A DNA stretch of 64,000 nt from assembly GCA_039190895.1 (NCBI GenBank), contig JBCCXY010000007.1, positions 1-64,000 on the forward strand. Direction: 5' to 3'. Shown piece after piece: positions 30,692-40,439 of this stretch. The translations under genes and the position numbers were made by a program. The notes under the pieces are model-generated. The model saw nothing but the letters and a program-made list of their open reading frames with translations. It had not been told where the DNA came from and did no database searches. Source of the stretch: Ovoidimarina sp039190895. Lineage in GTDB: Bacteria; Pseudomonadota; Alphaproteobacteria; Rhodobacterales; Rhodobacteraceae. Positions within the stretch are counted from its first letter, which is position 1. Each line of letters starts with the position of its first letter.

Positions 30692-32464
30692 ATGAAAATG
30701 ACGACCGAAGAAGCCTTCGTGAAAGTGCTGCAGCGCCACGGCATCCAGCACGCATTCGGGATTATCGGATCGGCGATGATGCCGATCTCCGACCTGTTCC
30801 CGGTGGCGGGGATCACGTTCTGGGATTGCGCGCATGAGGGCAGCGCCGGGATGATGGCCGACGGCTACACTCGCGCGACCGGCAAGATGTCGATGATGAT
30901 CGCGCAGAACGGTCCGGGGATCACCAACTTCGTGACGGCTGTGAAGACGGCGTACTGGAACCACACGCCGCTTTTGTTGGTCACGCCGCAGGCGGCCAAC
31001 AAGACAATCGGGCAGGGCGGTTTCCAGGAAGTGGAGCAAATGAAGCTCTTCGAAGACATGGTCGCCTATCAGGAAGAGGTCCGCGACCCGACCCGCGTGG
31101 TCGAAGTCCTCACCCGTGTCATCGCCCAGGCCAAACGCCTGTCCGCGCCCGCGCAACTCAACATCCCGCGCGATATGTGGACCCAGGTTGTCGACGTCGA
31201 AATCATGGACCCCATCGAATTCGAACGCTCCCCGGGCGGCGAAACCTCGGTCGGGAAAGCGGCTCAGTTGCTGAGCGAGGCAAAGTTCCCCGTCATCCTG
31301 AACGGCGCTGGGGTCGTCCTGTCCGACGGCGGCATCGACGCCTCCAAAGCGCTGGCCGAACGGCTCGATGCGCCCGTTTGCGTGGGATACCAGCACAACG
31401 ACGCCTTCCCGGGCTCGCACCCGCTGTTCGCGGGGCCGCTCGGCTACAACGGCTCGAAAGCCGGGATGGAGCTGATCAAGCAAGCCGACGTCGTCCTCGC
31501 CCTCGGCACCCGCCTGAACCCATTCTCCACGCTGCCCGGCTACGGGATGGAGTACTGGCCCGCCGACGCCAAGATCATCCAGGTCGACATAAACCCCGAC
31601 CGCATCGGCCTGACCAAGAAAGTCAGCGTCGGCATCGTCGGTGACGCGGCCAAGGTCGCCACAGGCATCCTCGGCGCCCTGTCCGACACCGCAGGCGACA
31701 CGGACCGCGACACCCGCAAGCACACCATCGCCGACACCAAGTCCCGCTGGGCGCAGCAACTCTCCTCGATGGACCATGAGGACGACGACCCCGGCACCAC
31801 CTGGAACGAACGTGCCCGCAACGCCAAGCCCGACTGGATGAGCCCCCGCATGGCGTGGCGCGCGATCCAGCAGGCCCTGCCGAAAGAGGCGATCATCTCG
31901 TCCGACATCGGCAACAACTGCGCCATCGGCAACGCGTACCCGTCGTTCGAAGAAGGCCGGAAGTACCTTGCGCCGGGCCTCTTCGGCCCCTGCGGCTACG
32001 GCCTGCCCTCCATCGTTGGCGCCAAGATCGGGTGCCCTGACGTGCCCGTCGTAGGCTTCGCGGGGGACGGCGCCTTCGGGATCGCGGTCAACGAACTCAC
32101 GGCCATCGGCCGCGGCGAATGGCCGGCCATCACCCAGATCGTCTTCCGCAACTACCAGTGGGGCGCCGAAAAGCGGAACTCCACCCTTTGGTTCGACGAT
32201 AACTTCGTCGGCACGGAGTTGGATGAGGAAGTCAGCTATGCGGGGATCGCCAAGGCCTGTGGCCTGATCGGTGTGGTGGCCCGCACGATGGACGAACTGA
32301 CCGCGGCGCTGGACCAGGCGCTGAAGGATCAGAAGGCGGGCAAGACGACGCTGATCGAAGCGCTCATCAACCAGGAACTGGGTGAGCCCTTCCGCCGCGA
32401 CGCCATGAAGAAGCCCGTCGCCGTCGCAGGCATCAGCAAGGCGGACATGATGGAGCAGGTGTGA
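30692..32464 (+). CDS. xsc: Sulfoacetaldehyde acetyltransferase (Xsc)
   Basis: The 590-residue thiamine-diphosphate enzyme converts sulfoacetaldehyde plus phosphate to acetyl phosphate and sulfite in taurine and related sulfonate degradation. It shows the acetolactate synthase-like fold: N-terminal HGIQHAFGIIGSAMMPISDLFP, WDCAHEGSAGMMADGYTRATGK with the catalytic Glu, and the ThDP/Mg motif GDGAFGIAVNEL...FRNYQWGAEKRN. The length is standard. GTG of the acetate kinase gene overlaps its stop. It is divergent from ltnD across 184 bases. Confidence 0.93.
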   Translation: MKMTTEEAFVKVLQRHGIQHAFGIIGSAMMPISDLFPVAGITFWDCAHEGSAGMMADGYTRATGKMSMMIAQNGPGITNFVTAVKTAYWNHTPLLLVTPQAANKTIGQGGFQEVEQMKLFEDMVAYQEEVRDPTRVVEVLTRVIAQAKRLSAPAQLNIPRDMWTQVVDVEIMDPIEFERSPGGETSVGKAAQLLSEAKFPVILNGAGVVLSDGGIDASKALAERLDAPVCVGYQHNDAFPGSHPLFAGPLGYNGSKAGMELIKQADVVLALGTRLNPFSTLPGYGMEYWPADAKIIQVDINPDRIGLTKKVSVGIVGDAAKVATGILGALSDTAGDTDRDTRKHTIADTKSRWAQQLSSMDHEDDDPGTTWNERARNAKPDWMSPRMAWRAIQQALPKEAIISSDIGNNCAIGNAYPSFEEGRKYLAPGLFGPCGYGLPSIVGAKIGCPDVPVVGFAGDGAFGIAVNELTAIGRGEWPAITQIVFRNYQWGAEKRNSTLWFDDNFVGTELDEEVSYAGIAKACGLIGVVARTMDELTAALDQALKDQKAGKTTLIEALINQELGEPFRRDAMKKPVAVAGISKADMMEQV

Positions 32465-33585
32465 CCCTCCCCGAAGAGGGGCGCCCCGGCGCCCTTCTTC
32501 TTGCGATGAACGTCGGCAGTTCGTCGCTGAAATTCGCGGTTGCCCGGGCCGACGATCCGTCTGTGCAACTCTTCGCGGGCGCCGCGGACCGCCTCGGCGC
32601 TGACGGCGCCAAACTCCTCTGCGGCCCACCCGACGCCGAGCCCTCACGAAAACAGATCCCCGGCGCCGACCACGCCGTCGCCCTGAAAGAGGTGGCCGCC
32701 GCAATCGCCGAAAGCTTCCCCGGCGCGACCGTCACCGGCATCGGCCACCGCATCGTCCACGGCGGCGCCGAGTTCCTGCAGCCCACCCTCATCGACGACA
32801 GCGTCCTGACCGCACTCGACGGTCTGATCACGCTCGCGCCGCTGCACCAGCCGCCGGGGCTGAAGGGTATCCGAACCCTCGCCACGCTCTATAACGGCGT
32901 CCGCCAAGTCGCCTGCTTCGACACCGCCTTCCATGCGACCAAACCCTGGGTGCACGAGGCCATTGCACTGCCCGAACGCTTCTACGACATGGGCCTCCGC
33001 CGCTACGGCTTCCACGGCCTGTCCTGCCAGTCGATCTGCCGGATGCTTGCCGCCGAAGGCTTCCCCTACGCCGACTGCAAACTCGTGATCGCCCACATGG
33101 GCAACGGCTGCTCCGCCACGGCAGTCCGCGACGGCAAAAGCATCGCCTGCAGCATGGGCTTCTCGACGCTCGACGGCCTCGCCATGGGAACCCGCGCCGG
33201 GCGCGTCGACGCTGGCGCCATCCTGCACCTCTTGCATCAGGGCTTCGACGTTCACGAGGTCGAAGACCTCCTCTACCGCCGCGCCGGAATGCTGGGCCTC
33301 TCCGGGTTTTCTAACGACATGCGAGACCTCCTCGCCTCCGACGACCCGAAAGCCGCCCGCGCCATCGACTTCTTCGTCGAACGCGCCGTTGAGGAAATCT
33401 CCCGCATGGCAGGCGCCCTCCGTGGCCTCGACACCGTCGTCTTCTGCGGCGGCATCGGAGAAAACGCCCACCCGATCCGTGAGCGCATCTGCGACGGCCT
33501 CGCCTTCCTCGGCCCCGAAACCCTCGTCCGCCAGACCGACGAAGAAAGCGAAATCCTTTTGGAAACCGCAAGACTGGTATCCTGA
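32461..33585 (+). CDS. ackA: Acetate kinase
   Basis: The 374-residue protein has LLAMNVGSSSLKFAVA (N-terminal phosphate-binding motif), GHRIVHGG, CFDTAFHATKPWVHEAIALP, RRYGFHGLSCQSI, MGNGCSATAVRDGKSIACSMGFSTLDGLAMGTRAGRVDAG and VFCGGIGENAHPIRERIC, all acetate kinase signatures. It is coupled to xsc by a GTG overlapping the stop. It would turn Xsc-derived acetyl phosphate into acetate with ATP gain. No phosphotransacetylase gene is next to it, unlike the common xsc-pta arrangement. Confidence 0.92.
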   Translation: MTLPEEGRPGALLLAMNVGSSSLKFAVARADDPSVQLFAGAADRLGADGAKLLCGPPDAEPSRKQIPGADHAVALKEVAAAIAESFPGATVTGIGHRIVHGGAEFLQPTLIDDSVLTALDGLITLAPLHQPPGLKGIRTLATLYNGVRQVACFDTAFHATKPWVHEAIALPERFYDMGLRRYGFHGLSCQSICRMLAAEGFPYADCKLVIAHMGNGCSATAVRDGKSIACSMGFSTLDGLAMGTRAGRVDAGAILHLLHQGFDVHEVEDLLYRRAGMLGLSGFSNDMRDLLASDDPKAARAIDFFVERAVEEISRMAGALRGLDTVVFCGGIGENAHPIRERICDGLAFLGPETLVRQTDEESEILLETARLVS

Positions 33586-33710
33586 GCGGCGACACGCGGG
33601 CCCGGTGCCTTCTGCACGGTAGCACCGATCCACGGGCAATGGACACAAATGTCTAGAAATCGAATTGGAACGCCGCTAGCGTCATCCCCGTGACAACTGG
33701 GAGCACCGTG

Positions 33711-35237
33711 ATGGCCACCCGCACCCGAGGCAGACGCGCCCGCGCCCAAGCGCCCGCCGCCAAGCGGCAGGTGGACTACCGCACGCTCCGCAACCCGTTC
33801 CCGCTGATGCCCGTTTTCTCCGACGACCGCATCGAAGCCATCCACGAAGCCGCGCTCGCCACGCTGGAAACCCTCGGCGTCAAGGTCCTCCTCCCCGAAG
33901 CCCGCACCCTCCTGAAATCAGGCGGCGCCATCCTCGGCGACGACGACATGATGTTCATCGGGCGCGACATGGTGGAGGCGGCGCTCGCCACAGCCCCCCG
34001 CTCCATCCGCTGCCACGGCGGCACGCCCGATCGCGACGTGACGCTTGAACTCGGCACGCTCGTCTTCCAACCCGGGGCAGGGGCCCCGCACGCGACCGAC
34101 CTCGTCAAAGGCCGCCGCCCCGGCACCGCGTCCGACTTCCGCGACCTCGTCCGCCTGACCCAGCACTTTGACGTCTTGCACATGGTCCCGCCCTTGGTAG
34201 AGCCGCAGGACATCCCCACTCACTTGCGCCACTACGACACGATGGAGGCGCAGCTTACGCTGTCCGACAAGCTGCCGTTCATCTTCTCGCGCGGGACGCC
34301 GCAGGTCATGGACAGCCTCGAAATGCTCCGTGATTTCCGTGGCCTAAGCGATGAAGAGCTGTTGGGCGGCGTCCACGCCTACACCATCATCAACACCAAT
34401 TCCCCCCGCCAGATCGACATCCCCATGGCGCAGGGCCTTATCGACTTCGCCCGCCACGGCCAGGTCTCCATCGTCACCCCGTTCACCCTAATGGGCGCCA
34501 TGGCCCCCATAACCGTCGCTGGCGCGCTGACCCTCAGCCACGCCGAGGCCCTCGCCGCGATCACCCTGACCCAGCTCACCCGTCCCGGCGCGCCCGTCTG
34601 CTACGGCACCTTCACCTCAAACGTTGACATGAAGTCCGGCGCCCCCGCCTTCGGCACGCCAGAGCACTTCAAGGCGTCCCTCGCCGCCGGACAACTCGCC
34701 CGCCTGATCGGCCTCCCATGGCGGTGCGCCAGTGGCAGCGCGGCGAACATCTCTGACGCGCAGGCCGCCCACGAAACCCAGTTCGCCCTCTGGGGCTGCC
34801 TCCTCGCAGGCGCCACCGTGGTGATCCACGCGGCAGGCTGGCTCGAAGGCGGGCTCACCGTGTCCTACGAAAAGCTGATCACCGACATGGAAGTCCTGCA
34901 AATGGTCGCCGAGATGTGCGCCGAGACCGCCGCAGGCGACGCCGAGATCGGCCTCGACGCCCTCGCCGAAGTCGCCCCGGGCGGCCACTTCTTCGCCACC
35001 CAACAAACCATGCAACGCTACCAGACCGAATTCTACGAACCCCTCGTCGCCGACTGGTCCAACTTCGGCACCTGGACCGAGCGCGGCGCCATCGACGCCA
35101 CCACCCGCGCCACCGGCATCTGGCAACGCATCCTCGCCGAAGATCCGCCGCCCCCCGTCGATCCAAACCGCACCGCCGCCCTGCACGACTTCATCGCGCG
35201 CCGCACCGCCGAAGGCGGCGCCCTGCCGGAGAGCTGA
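33711..35237 (+). CDS. MttB-superfamily trimethylamine methyltransferase-like protein (non-pyrrolysine)
   Basis: The 508-residue protein matches the MttB family: VFSDDRIEAIHEAALATLETLGVKVLLPEARTLLKSGGA, LVRLTQHFDVLHMVPPLVEPQDIPTHLRHYDTMEAQLTLSDKLPFIFSRGTPQ and APVCYGTFTSNVDMKSGAPAFGTPEHFKA. No in-frame amber codon is needed for the full length, so it belongs to the MtgB-like branch that uses betaines rather than trimethylamine. It moves a methyl group to a corrinoid protein, which is not in this window. The start at 33711 follows GGGAGC; a GTG at 33690 is possible. A TetR gene and an amine oxidoreductase gene follow in overlap. Confidence 0.85.
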   Translation: MATRTRGRRARAQAPAAKRQVDYRTLRNPFPLMPVFSDDRIEAIHEAALATLETLGVKVLLPEARTLLKSGGAILGDDDMMFIGRDMVEAALATAPRSIRCHGGTPDRDVTLELGTLVFQPGAGAPHATDLVKGRRPGTASDFRDLVRLTQHFDVLHMVPPLVEPQDIPTHLRHYDTMEAQLTLSDKLPFIFSRGTPQVMDSLEMLRDFRGLSDEELLGGVHAYTIINTNSPRQIDIPMAQGLIDFARHGQVSIVTPFTLMGAMAPITVAGALTLSHAEALAAITLTQLTRPGAPVCYGTFTSNVDMKSGAPAFGTPEHFKASLAAGQLARLIGLPWRCASGSAANISDAQAAHETQFALWGCLLAGATVVIHAAGWLEGGLTVSYEKLITDMEVLQMVAEMCAETAAGDAEIGLDALAEVAPGGHFFATQQTMQRYQTEFYEPLVADWSNFGTWTERGAIDATTRATGIWQRILAEDPPPPVDPNRTAALHDFIARRTAEGGALPES

Positions 35238-35903
35238 ATGACAGTCCTCCACCGCGACAACCCGGACCGTGAGCCACTGGTCGGCAACATCAAGGTCACC
35301 CGCGAAGACTGGGTGAACGTCGCCATGGACGCGCTCATCTCGGACGGGGTGGAGCAGGTGAAAGTCCTGTCACTGGCCGAACGCCTCGACGTCTCCCGCT
35401 CCAGCTTCTACTGGTATTTCAAAAGTCGGCAGGACCTGCTCGACGCCCTGCTCGAACACTGGGAGGCCACGAACACGGGCACCCTCGTCGCCCACGCCGA
35501 GATGCCCGCCGAGACCATCACCGAGGCCACCTGCAACGTCTTCCGCTGCGTTGTGAACCCGCGCCTGTTCAACACCGCGCTCGACTTCGCCGTCCGCGAT
35601 TGGGCCCGCCGCTCGGGCCATGTCCGCCGCGTCCTCGACCTCTCTGACGAACGCCGCCTCGCCGCCCTCCGCGCGATGTTCGACCGCTTCGATTACCCGC
35701 CGCTAGAGGCCCTGACCCGCGCCCGCATCCTCTATTACATGCAGATCGGCTACAACGACGCCGACCTCCGCGAGCCCATGGACGAGCGCATGAAGCTCCT
35801 CCCCGGCTACCTCCTCGGCTTCACGGGGCACGAGGCAAAGCCGCACGAAATCGAGGCCTTCCGCGCCTACACCGCCCGCATCCAGACCGGAGACGACCCA
35901 TGA
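35238..35903 (+). CDS. TetR-family regulator
   Basis: The 221-residue protein has an N-terminal TetR helix-turn-helix (about residues 22-68: WVNVAMDALISDGVEQVKVLSLAERLDVSRSSFYWYFKSRQDLLDALL) and an all-helical ligand domain. It starts directly after the MttB-like gene stop and overlaps the FAD oxidoreductase gene by ATGA, so it likely controls this unit in response to a methylated amine (inference). Confidence 0.88.
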   Translation: MTVLHRDNPDREPLVGNIKVTREDWVNVAMDALISDGVEQVKVLSLAERLDVSRSSFYWYFKSRQDLLDALLEHWEATNTGTLVAHAEMPAETITEATCNVFRCVVNPRLFNTALDFAVRDWARRSGHVRRVLDLSDERRLAALRAMFDRFDYPPLEALTRARILYYMQIGYNDADLREPMDERMKLLPGYLLGFTGHEAKPHEIEAFRAYTARIQTGDDP

Positions 35904-37207
35904 CCCAGACCGCAGACGCCATCATCATCGGCACCGGCGTGATCGGCACTGCCACCGCATTCGAACTGGCCAAACGCGGGTTTAAGACCCTGTCCGTCGA
36001 CCGCAACACCGCAATCGGGCAGGGCAGCACCGCCGGATCCTGCGCGATCATCCGGATGCACTACTCGACCTTCGACGGCACCGCGTTTGCGTGGGAGGGC
36101 TACCACTACTGGCGCGACTGGGCCGACTACCTGGGCCTCCCCGCGTCGGAAGAGTTGATCAAATACGTCGAATGCGGTTGCCTCGTGATGAAAGCCGAAG
36201 GCAACGGCCATCTCGAAAAACACATCCGAAACAGCGCGTTACTGAGCATACCTCACGAAGAATGGACCACCGACCAAATCACCCAACGCTTGCCAATATA
36301 CGATCTAAAGCGCCACGCCCCCGCCAAACGCATGTCCGACGATGGTTTCGGCGAACCCACCGGCGGCACCCTGACGGGCGGGGTCTTCTGGCCCAACGGC
36401 GGCTACGTCACCGACCCCGCGCTGTCGTCACAAAACCTTGCCGCTGCGGCCAAACTCCACGGCGCAGAATTCCTCCTCGGCGTCGAGGTCACAGACATCC
36501 TCAAAGACGCTGGTCGCACCAAAGGCGTCCGCCTCGCTTCTGGCGAAGAGCTGCACGCCCCCATCGTCGTCAACGTCGCCGGGCCCGGCTCCGCCATCGT
36601 GAACCGCATGGCAGGGGTCACAGACGAGATGACCATCGAAACCAAACCCCTCCGCCAGGAAGTCGTCCATGTCCCGGCCCCCGATGGCTTCGCCTTCGAA
36701 GGCGACGGCATGGTCGTGTCCGACACCGACATCGCCTGCTACTGCCGCCCCGAACACGGCAACCACATCCTCATCGGCTCCGAGGACCCCGAATGCGACC
36801 CGCATGTCTGGACTCCCGACGACAAGGACTACAACCGCGAGTTCACCGATCAGTGGACAACGCAAGCCATGCGCTACGCCCAACGCGTCCCCAGCCTCGG
36901 CATCCCGTCCCGAACAAAAGGCGTCGTCGACCTCTACGACGCCTCCACCGACTGGATCCCGATCTATGACAAGACGTCGCTTGGCGGCTACTACATGGCC
37001 TGCGGCTCCTCCGGAAACCAGTTCAAGAACGCCCCCATCGCGGGCAAGATGATGGCCGCCCTCATCGACTACTGCGAGGACGGCCATGACCACGACACCG
37101 CGCCCCTGAACTACACGCTCCCCTACATCGGCCAGGACATCGACGTCGGCTTCTATTCCCGCAAACGCGCGATCAACTCCGAATCCAGCTTCTCCGTTCT
37201 GGGGTAA
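35900..37207 (+). CDS. FAD-dependent amine oxidoreductase (sarcosine/dimethylglycine dehydrogenase-like)
   Basis: The 435-residue protein has the DAO fold: dinucleotide site IIIGTGVIGTATAFELAKRGFKTLSVDRN, GQGSTAGSCAIIRMHYSTFDG (the covalent-flavin-type G-x-S-x-x-x-x-G loop), VNVAGPGSAIVNRMAG, and C-terminal MACGSSGNQFKNAPIAGKMMAALI, which is G-x-x-x-x-G-x-x-x-x-P flavin binding. Such enzymes oxidatively demethylate N-methylated glycines. Linked to the MttB-like methyltransferase, it suggests stepwise demethylation of a betaine. The exact substrate is unknown. Confidence 0.83.
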   Translation: MTQTADAIIIGTGVIGTATAFELAKRGFKTLSVDRNTAIGQGSTAGSCAIIRMHYSTFDGTAFAWEGYHYWRDWADYLGLPASEELIKYVECGCLVMKAEGNGHLEKHIRNSALLSIPHEEWTTDQITQRLPIYDLKRHAPAKRMSDDGFGEPTGGTLTGGVFWPNGGYVTDPALSSQNLAAAAKLHGAEFLLGVEVTDILKDAGRTKGVRLASGEELHAPIVVNVAGPGSAIVNRMAGVTDEMTIETKPLRQEVVHVPAPDGFAFEGDGMVVSDTDIACYCRPEHGNHILIGSEDPECDPHVWTPDDKDYNREFTDQWTTQAMRYAQRVPSLGIPSRTKGVVDLYDASTDWIPIYDKTSLGGYYMACGSSGNQFKNAPIAGKMMAALIDYCEDGHDHDTAPLNYTLPYIGQDIDVGFYSRKRAINSESSFSVLG

Positions 37208-37280
37208 TTCCGGCCTGCCGATTGTGCTCGTCCATCGCTTCGGCCATCTTCGGCCCACGTTGTACAGCTTTGGACCAGTG

Positions 37281-38066
37281 ATGAACTACAATACCGCGCC
37301 CCGCCCGACCTTTCACCTTGCCGCATTCGCCATTGCCGTGATGCTCGGGCTTGTTGCCGTCGACATGGCTTTAGACGGGGGCGTCCGCGCCTGGTTGTTG
37401 AATGAGCAAATCTCGACACGCCTCTTCGTCCTGCTGCTCCTGTTCTACTTCGCACAGTGGATGGCCTACTTCTTCTCGGTCATCTTTCAGCCGCTTCGAA
37501 TTCAGTCACTCCGGGTCCTACTGTTCAGTAGCTCGGGTGAGCCCGACGTCAGCACAGTGCGCGAGAAGGGGCGATCCGTCCTCACCACCCAGGCAATCTT
37601 CACGGCAATATCCGTGTTTGTCATTTCCGCCCTGTATCGCGGGGGCGGCCCGTCTCCCGACCCATTTACCGACTGGAATAGCCTGTCATTCTATTTGGTG
37701 CTGGGGGCCGCCGTCTGTGCGGTCGTATTGCTTATCGTGTCAGCCGATGCCGTCGAAACCACGTTCAACGAATTCGGCCCGACAGGACAACACTTCGTCC
37801 AGTATTTCTACAAGGTCTCCCGATATCGGAAATACTACGGTTTCGTGCTGGCGGTGCTATCTGTCATCCTATTCGTCAGTCGAATATCACCTGCAATCGG
37901 ATGCCTCGCAGTCATCCTGTTTCTCGTCTGCGGATATCATCTTTGGTTCCCAAGCCCGAATGGCGGAACCGCGTGGTTGAACTTCTTTGCTTACCTTGCC
38001 TTGATCGCGATCTTCGTCGCGGCGGGGCACTATTATATCAGGGATGGGCTCACGAGTTTTGTCTGA
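37281..38066 (+). CDS. Hypothetical integral membrane protein
   Basis: The 261-residue protein has about six hydrophobic segments (LAAFAIAVMLGLVAVDMAL, FVLLLLFYFAQWMAYFFSVIF, AIFTAISVFVISALY, FYLVLGAAVCAVVLLIVSADAV, FVLAVLSVILFVS, LAVILFLVCGYHLWF, FAYLALIAIFVAAGHYYI). No family recognised. GC content drops here compared with its neighbours, and the next gene overlaps it by 23 bases, suggesting co-transfer with the EamA transporter gene. The start was put at 37281 because the upstream extension is not membrane-like. Confidence 0.65.
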   Translation: MNYNTAPRPTFHLAAFAIAVMLGLVAVDMALDGGVRAWLLNEQISTRLFVLLLLFYFAQWMAYFFSVIFQPLRIQSLRVLLFSSSGEPDVSTVREKGRSVLTTQAIFTAISVFVISALYRGGGPSPDPFTDWNSLSFYLVLGAAVCAVVLLIVSADAVETTFNEFGPTGQHFVQYFYKVSRYRKYYGFVLAVLSVILFVSRISPAIGCLAVILFLVCGYHLWFPSPNGGTAWLNFFAYLALIAIFVAAGHYYIRDGLTSFV

Positions 38067-38976
38067 TCTTGCGCAAAATCCCCTACTCTTTGGCATTTTC
38101 GCAGCACTTCTCTGGGCCCTATCATCACCCGTAATTTCCCGCGGCTTGCAAGCGGCCAGCACCATGTCCTGGCCACCGGAGACAGTGGTGCTCGGCTTAA
38201 ACCTCGCCGTGATTACAGGAGCTTGCAGCCTGACCATCCTGCGCGGCATTCCTCCGTTGGACCTGTTTCTCGACCCATTCGTCATCGCCGCAGGCCTACT
38301 GACGTTTCCCATCGGAACGGGCCTCTATTACATCTCGTCCGTCTGGTTTCGAAACCGCGCCGCACTCGCGGCACAATTCGCTCAGGTAAAGCCAATCATT
38401 ACCATCTCGTTCGGCCTTCTCGTTTTCAGCGAAGTCCTGAACGTCTGGTCCATTCTAGCCGCGGGAGTCATCACGCTCGGAATAGCCACCCTCGTCTATG
38501 GAGTCATACAAAAACACACCTCGCTTGGCGTCATGTTCTTCGGTTTCATGCTCGCCTGCGCCTGGGGTCTTGGAGAAGTTGCCGTACGGTTCGCCGGACA
38601 ATTCGGCCGCTTCGACATCGCGCACGCCTCGCTCGTGGCGGCAATTCTCCCAACCATCGCAATTTGGGGAGTTGTAAGAATAATTCGCCGAAATGAACCA
38701 GTCTCTTGGCCCGACAAAACGACTCTAATTGCATTTTCAGCACACGGCATTATGAGCTTCGGCGGCGCCTATTTCTTTTTTTTCGCATCAATTTCATTGC
38801 ACGGATTATCTCACACCGTCCTGATAACGACATTCTGGCCGGTCCTTGCGATTGTCATTTCGTATGTCCTGGATCGAACCACGCTTCAGAACCTGTCCAC
38901 CGAAACCATGGTCGCGATGACCCTTTTCACGATTGGATCGTTCCTGCATGTCACCGGCGCTGTGTTGGGCCGCTAG
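38044..38976 (+). CDS. EamA/DMT-family transporter
   Basis: The 310-residue protein has ten predicted TM helices and the two-fold repeat of the drug/metabolite transporter family: PLLFGIFAALLWALSSPVISRGLQ at the start, and ISFGLLVFSEVLNVWSILAAGVITLGIATLVYG with the end-of-repeat motif. The second half restarts at GVMFFGFMLACAWGLGEVAVRF. It may export or import a small metabolite. It overlaps the preceding membrane protein gene and abuts the phosphomannomutase gene. Lower GC than the window average. Confidence 0.82.
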   Translation: MGSRVLSDLAQNPLLFGIFAALLWALSSPVISRGLQAASTMSWPPETVVLGLNLAVITGACSLTILRGIPPLDLFLDPFVIAAGLLTFPIGTGLYYISSVWFRNRAALAAQFAQVKPIITISFGLLVFSEVLNVWSILAAGVITLGIATLVYGVIQKHTSLGVMFFGFMLACAWGLGEVAVRFAGQFGRFDIAHASLVAAILPTIAIWGVVRIIRRNEPVSWPDKTTLIAFSAHGIMSFGGAYFFFFASISLHGLSHTVLITTFWPVLAIVISYVLDRTTLQNLSTETMVAMTLFTIGSFLHVTGAVLGR

Positions 38977-40374
38977 ATGCCGAAGTTCGGGACAAGCGGA
39001 TTACGCGGGCTAGCCGTCGAACTAACGGATGAACTGGTCGCCCAGCATGTGCGCGCGTTCCTCTCGGTCGTGCCCCCCGCAAAGCAAGTACTGATCGGGC
39101 GAGACCTGCGAGACTCGTCCCCCCGCCTCGTCCAGGCCGTAGGGCTCGGCGCCGCTCAGGCAGGGATCCGCCCCGTCGATTGCGGAGCGCTCCCGACCCC
39201 CGCCCTCGCACTCGCCGCCGAACAGGCGGGGAGCCCCGCCGTCATGGTCACCGGAAGCCACATTCCGGCGGACCGAAACGGGCTCAAGTTCTACCGCGCC
39301 GATGGCGAGATCACGAAAGACGACGAGGCCCGCATCCTCGCCGCACTCAGCCCGCCCGCCGGGGTGGCAACCGTCCAGTGGTCCGCCGATCCGGGAGCCC
39401 TGACGGCGTTTCGGGCGCGATATGCGCGGGTCTTCGCGAACACCCTCACCGGTCTTCGGGTCGGCGTGTACCAGCACAGCTCCGTCGCCCGCGACCTGAT
39501 GCTCGACCTGCTGCAAGACGCCGGGGCAACCCCGATTCCTCTGGGCCGAAGCAATACCTTCATTCCAGTGGACACCGAGGCAGTCGATCCCGCGACCCAG
39601 GCCGCCCTCAAACGATGGGCGTCCGATCATGCCGTCGACGCCATCATCTCAACCGATGGCGATGCGGACCGCCCGCTCTTGGCGGATGAGACCGGGCGGC
39701 TGGTTCCGGGGGACGTGATGGGCCCGCTGGCCGCACAATACCTTGGCGCCGAGGCGGCGGTGACGCCGGTGTCGTCCAACACCGTGCTGGAGGCTAGCGG
39801 AGCCGTCACCCAAGTCGCCCGCTGCCGTATCGGTTCGCCTTACGTCATCGCCGAAATGGCCCGCCTCCGCGCCGCCGGTCAGGCCCGCGTCGTCGGCTAC
39901 GAGGCCAACGGCGGCTTCCTCCTCGGCTACGCGGCAGACATAGACTCCGCCACGCTCGCCCCCCTCATGACCCGAGACTTCGCACTGCCACTCCTCTCAG
40001 TCCTCGCCCTGGCCGCCGCGCAAGGGCAGTCACTCTCCAACCTCGTCGCCACCCTCCCGCCACGCTTCACGGCGTCCGACCGACTGCAAAACGTGCCGGC
40101 CGAAGCGTCCCAAGCCTTGGTCACCCGCCTCCTGAACGGCAACTACGACCTCTTCCCCAAGCACCTCACCGACGTCGCCCAAGTCGACACGACCGACGGT
40201 GCCCGCCTGACCTTCGCCGACCAAAACATCGTTCACATCCGCCCCTCCGGAAACGCGCCGGAACTCCGATGCTACGTCGAAGCCAGCACCCCCGAAACAG
40301 CCCAAACCATCCTCAACGAAATGCTCCAGCGCCTCCACAAGGCCATCAACGCCCAGCCCGAGCCACGACGGTAG
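38977..40374 (+). CDS. Phosphomannomutase/phosphoglucomutase family protein
   Basis: The 465-residue alpha-D-phosphohexomutase starts PKFGTSGLRGLAVELTDE, has the phosphoserine loop VTGSHIPADRNGLKF (Ser94), the metal-binding loop STDGDADRPLL, the sugar-binding YEANGGFLLG, and the C-terminal phosphate site IRPSGNAPELRCYVE. It interconverts 1- and 6-phosphosugars, probably mannose, for surface polysaccharide precursors. It starts one base after the transporter gene stop. A GC hairpin follows its stop. Confidence 0.88.
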   Translation: MPKFGTSGLRGLAVELTDELVAQHVRAFLSVVPPAKQVLIGRDLRDSSPRLVQAVGLGAAQAGIRPVDCGALPTPALALAAEQAGSPAVMVTGSHIPADRNGLKFYRADGEITKDDEARILAALSPPAGVATVQWSADPGALTAFRARYARVFANTLTGLRVGVYQHSSVARDLMLDLLQDAGATPIPLGRSNTFIPVDTEAVDPATQAALKRWASDHAVDAIISTDGDADRPLLADETGRLVPGDVMGPLAAQYLGAEAAVTPVSSNTVLEASGAVTQVARCRIGSPYVIAEMARLRAAGQARVVGYEANGGFLLGYAADIDSATLAPLMTRDFALPLLSVLALAAAQGQSLSNLVATLPPRFTASDRLQNVPAEASQALVTRLLNGNYDLFPKHLTDVAQVDTTDGARLTFADQNIVHIRPSGNAPELRCYVEASTPETAQTILNEMLQRLHKAINAQPEPRR

Positions 40375-40392
40375 GCCGGGGTTCACCCCGGC
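40375..40392 (+). terminator. Hairpin after the phosphomannomutase gene
   Basis: GCCGGGG, loop TTCA, CCCCGGC: a perfect seven-base stem directly behind the stop codon. No strong U-run. Confidence 0.6.
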
Positions 40393-40439
40393 ACGCGCCG
40401 TTCGTCGAGCGCGCGGATGAAAATGCGTCGGTCTGGAGC

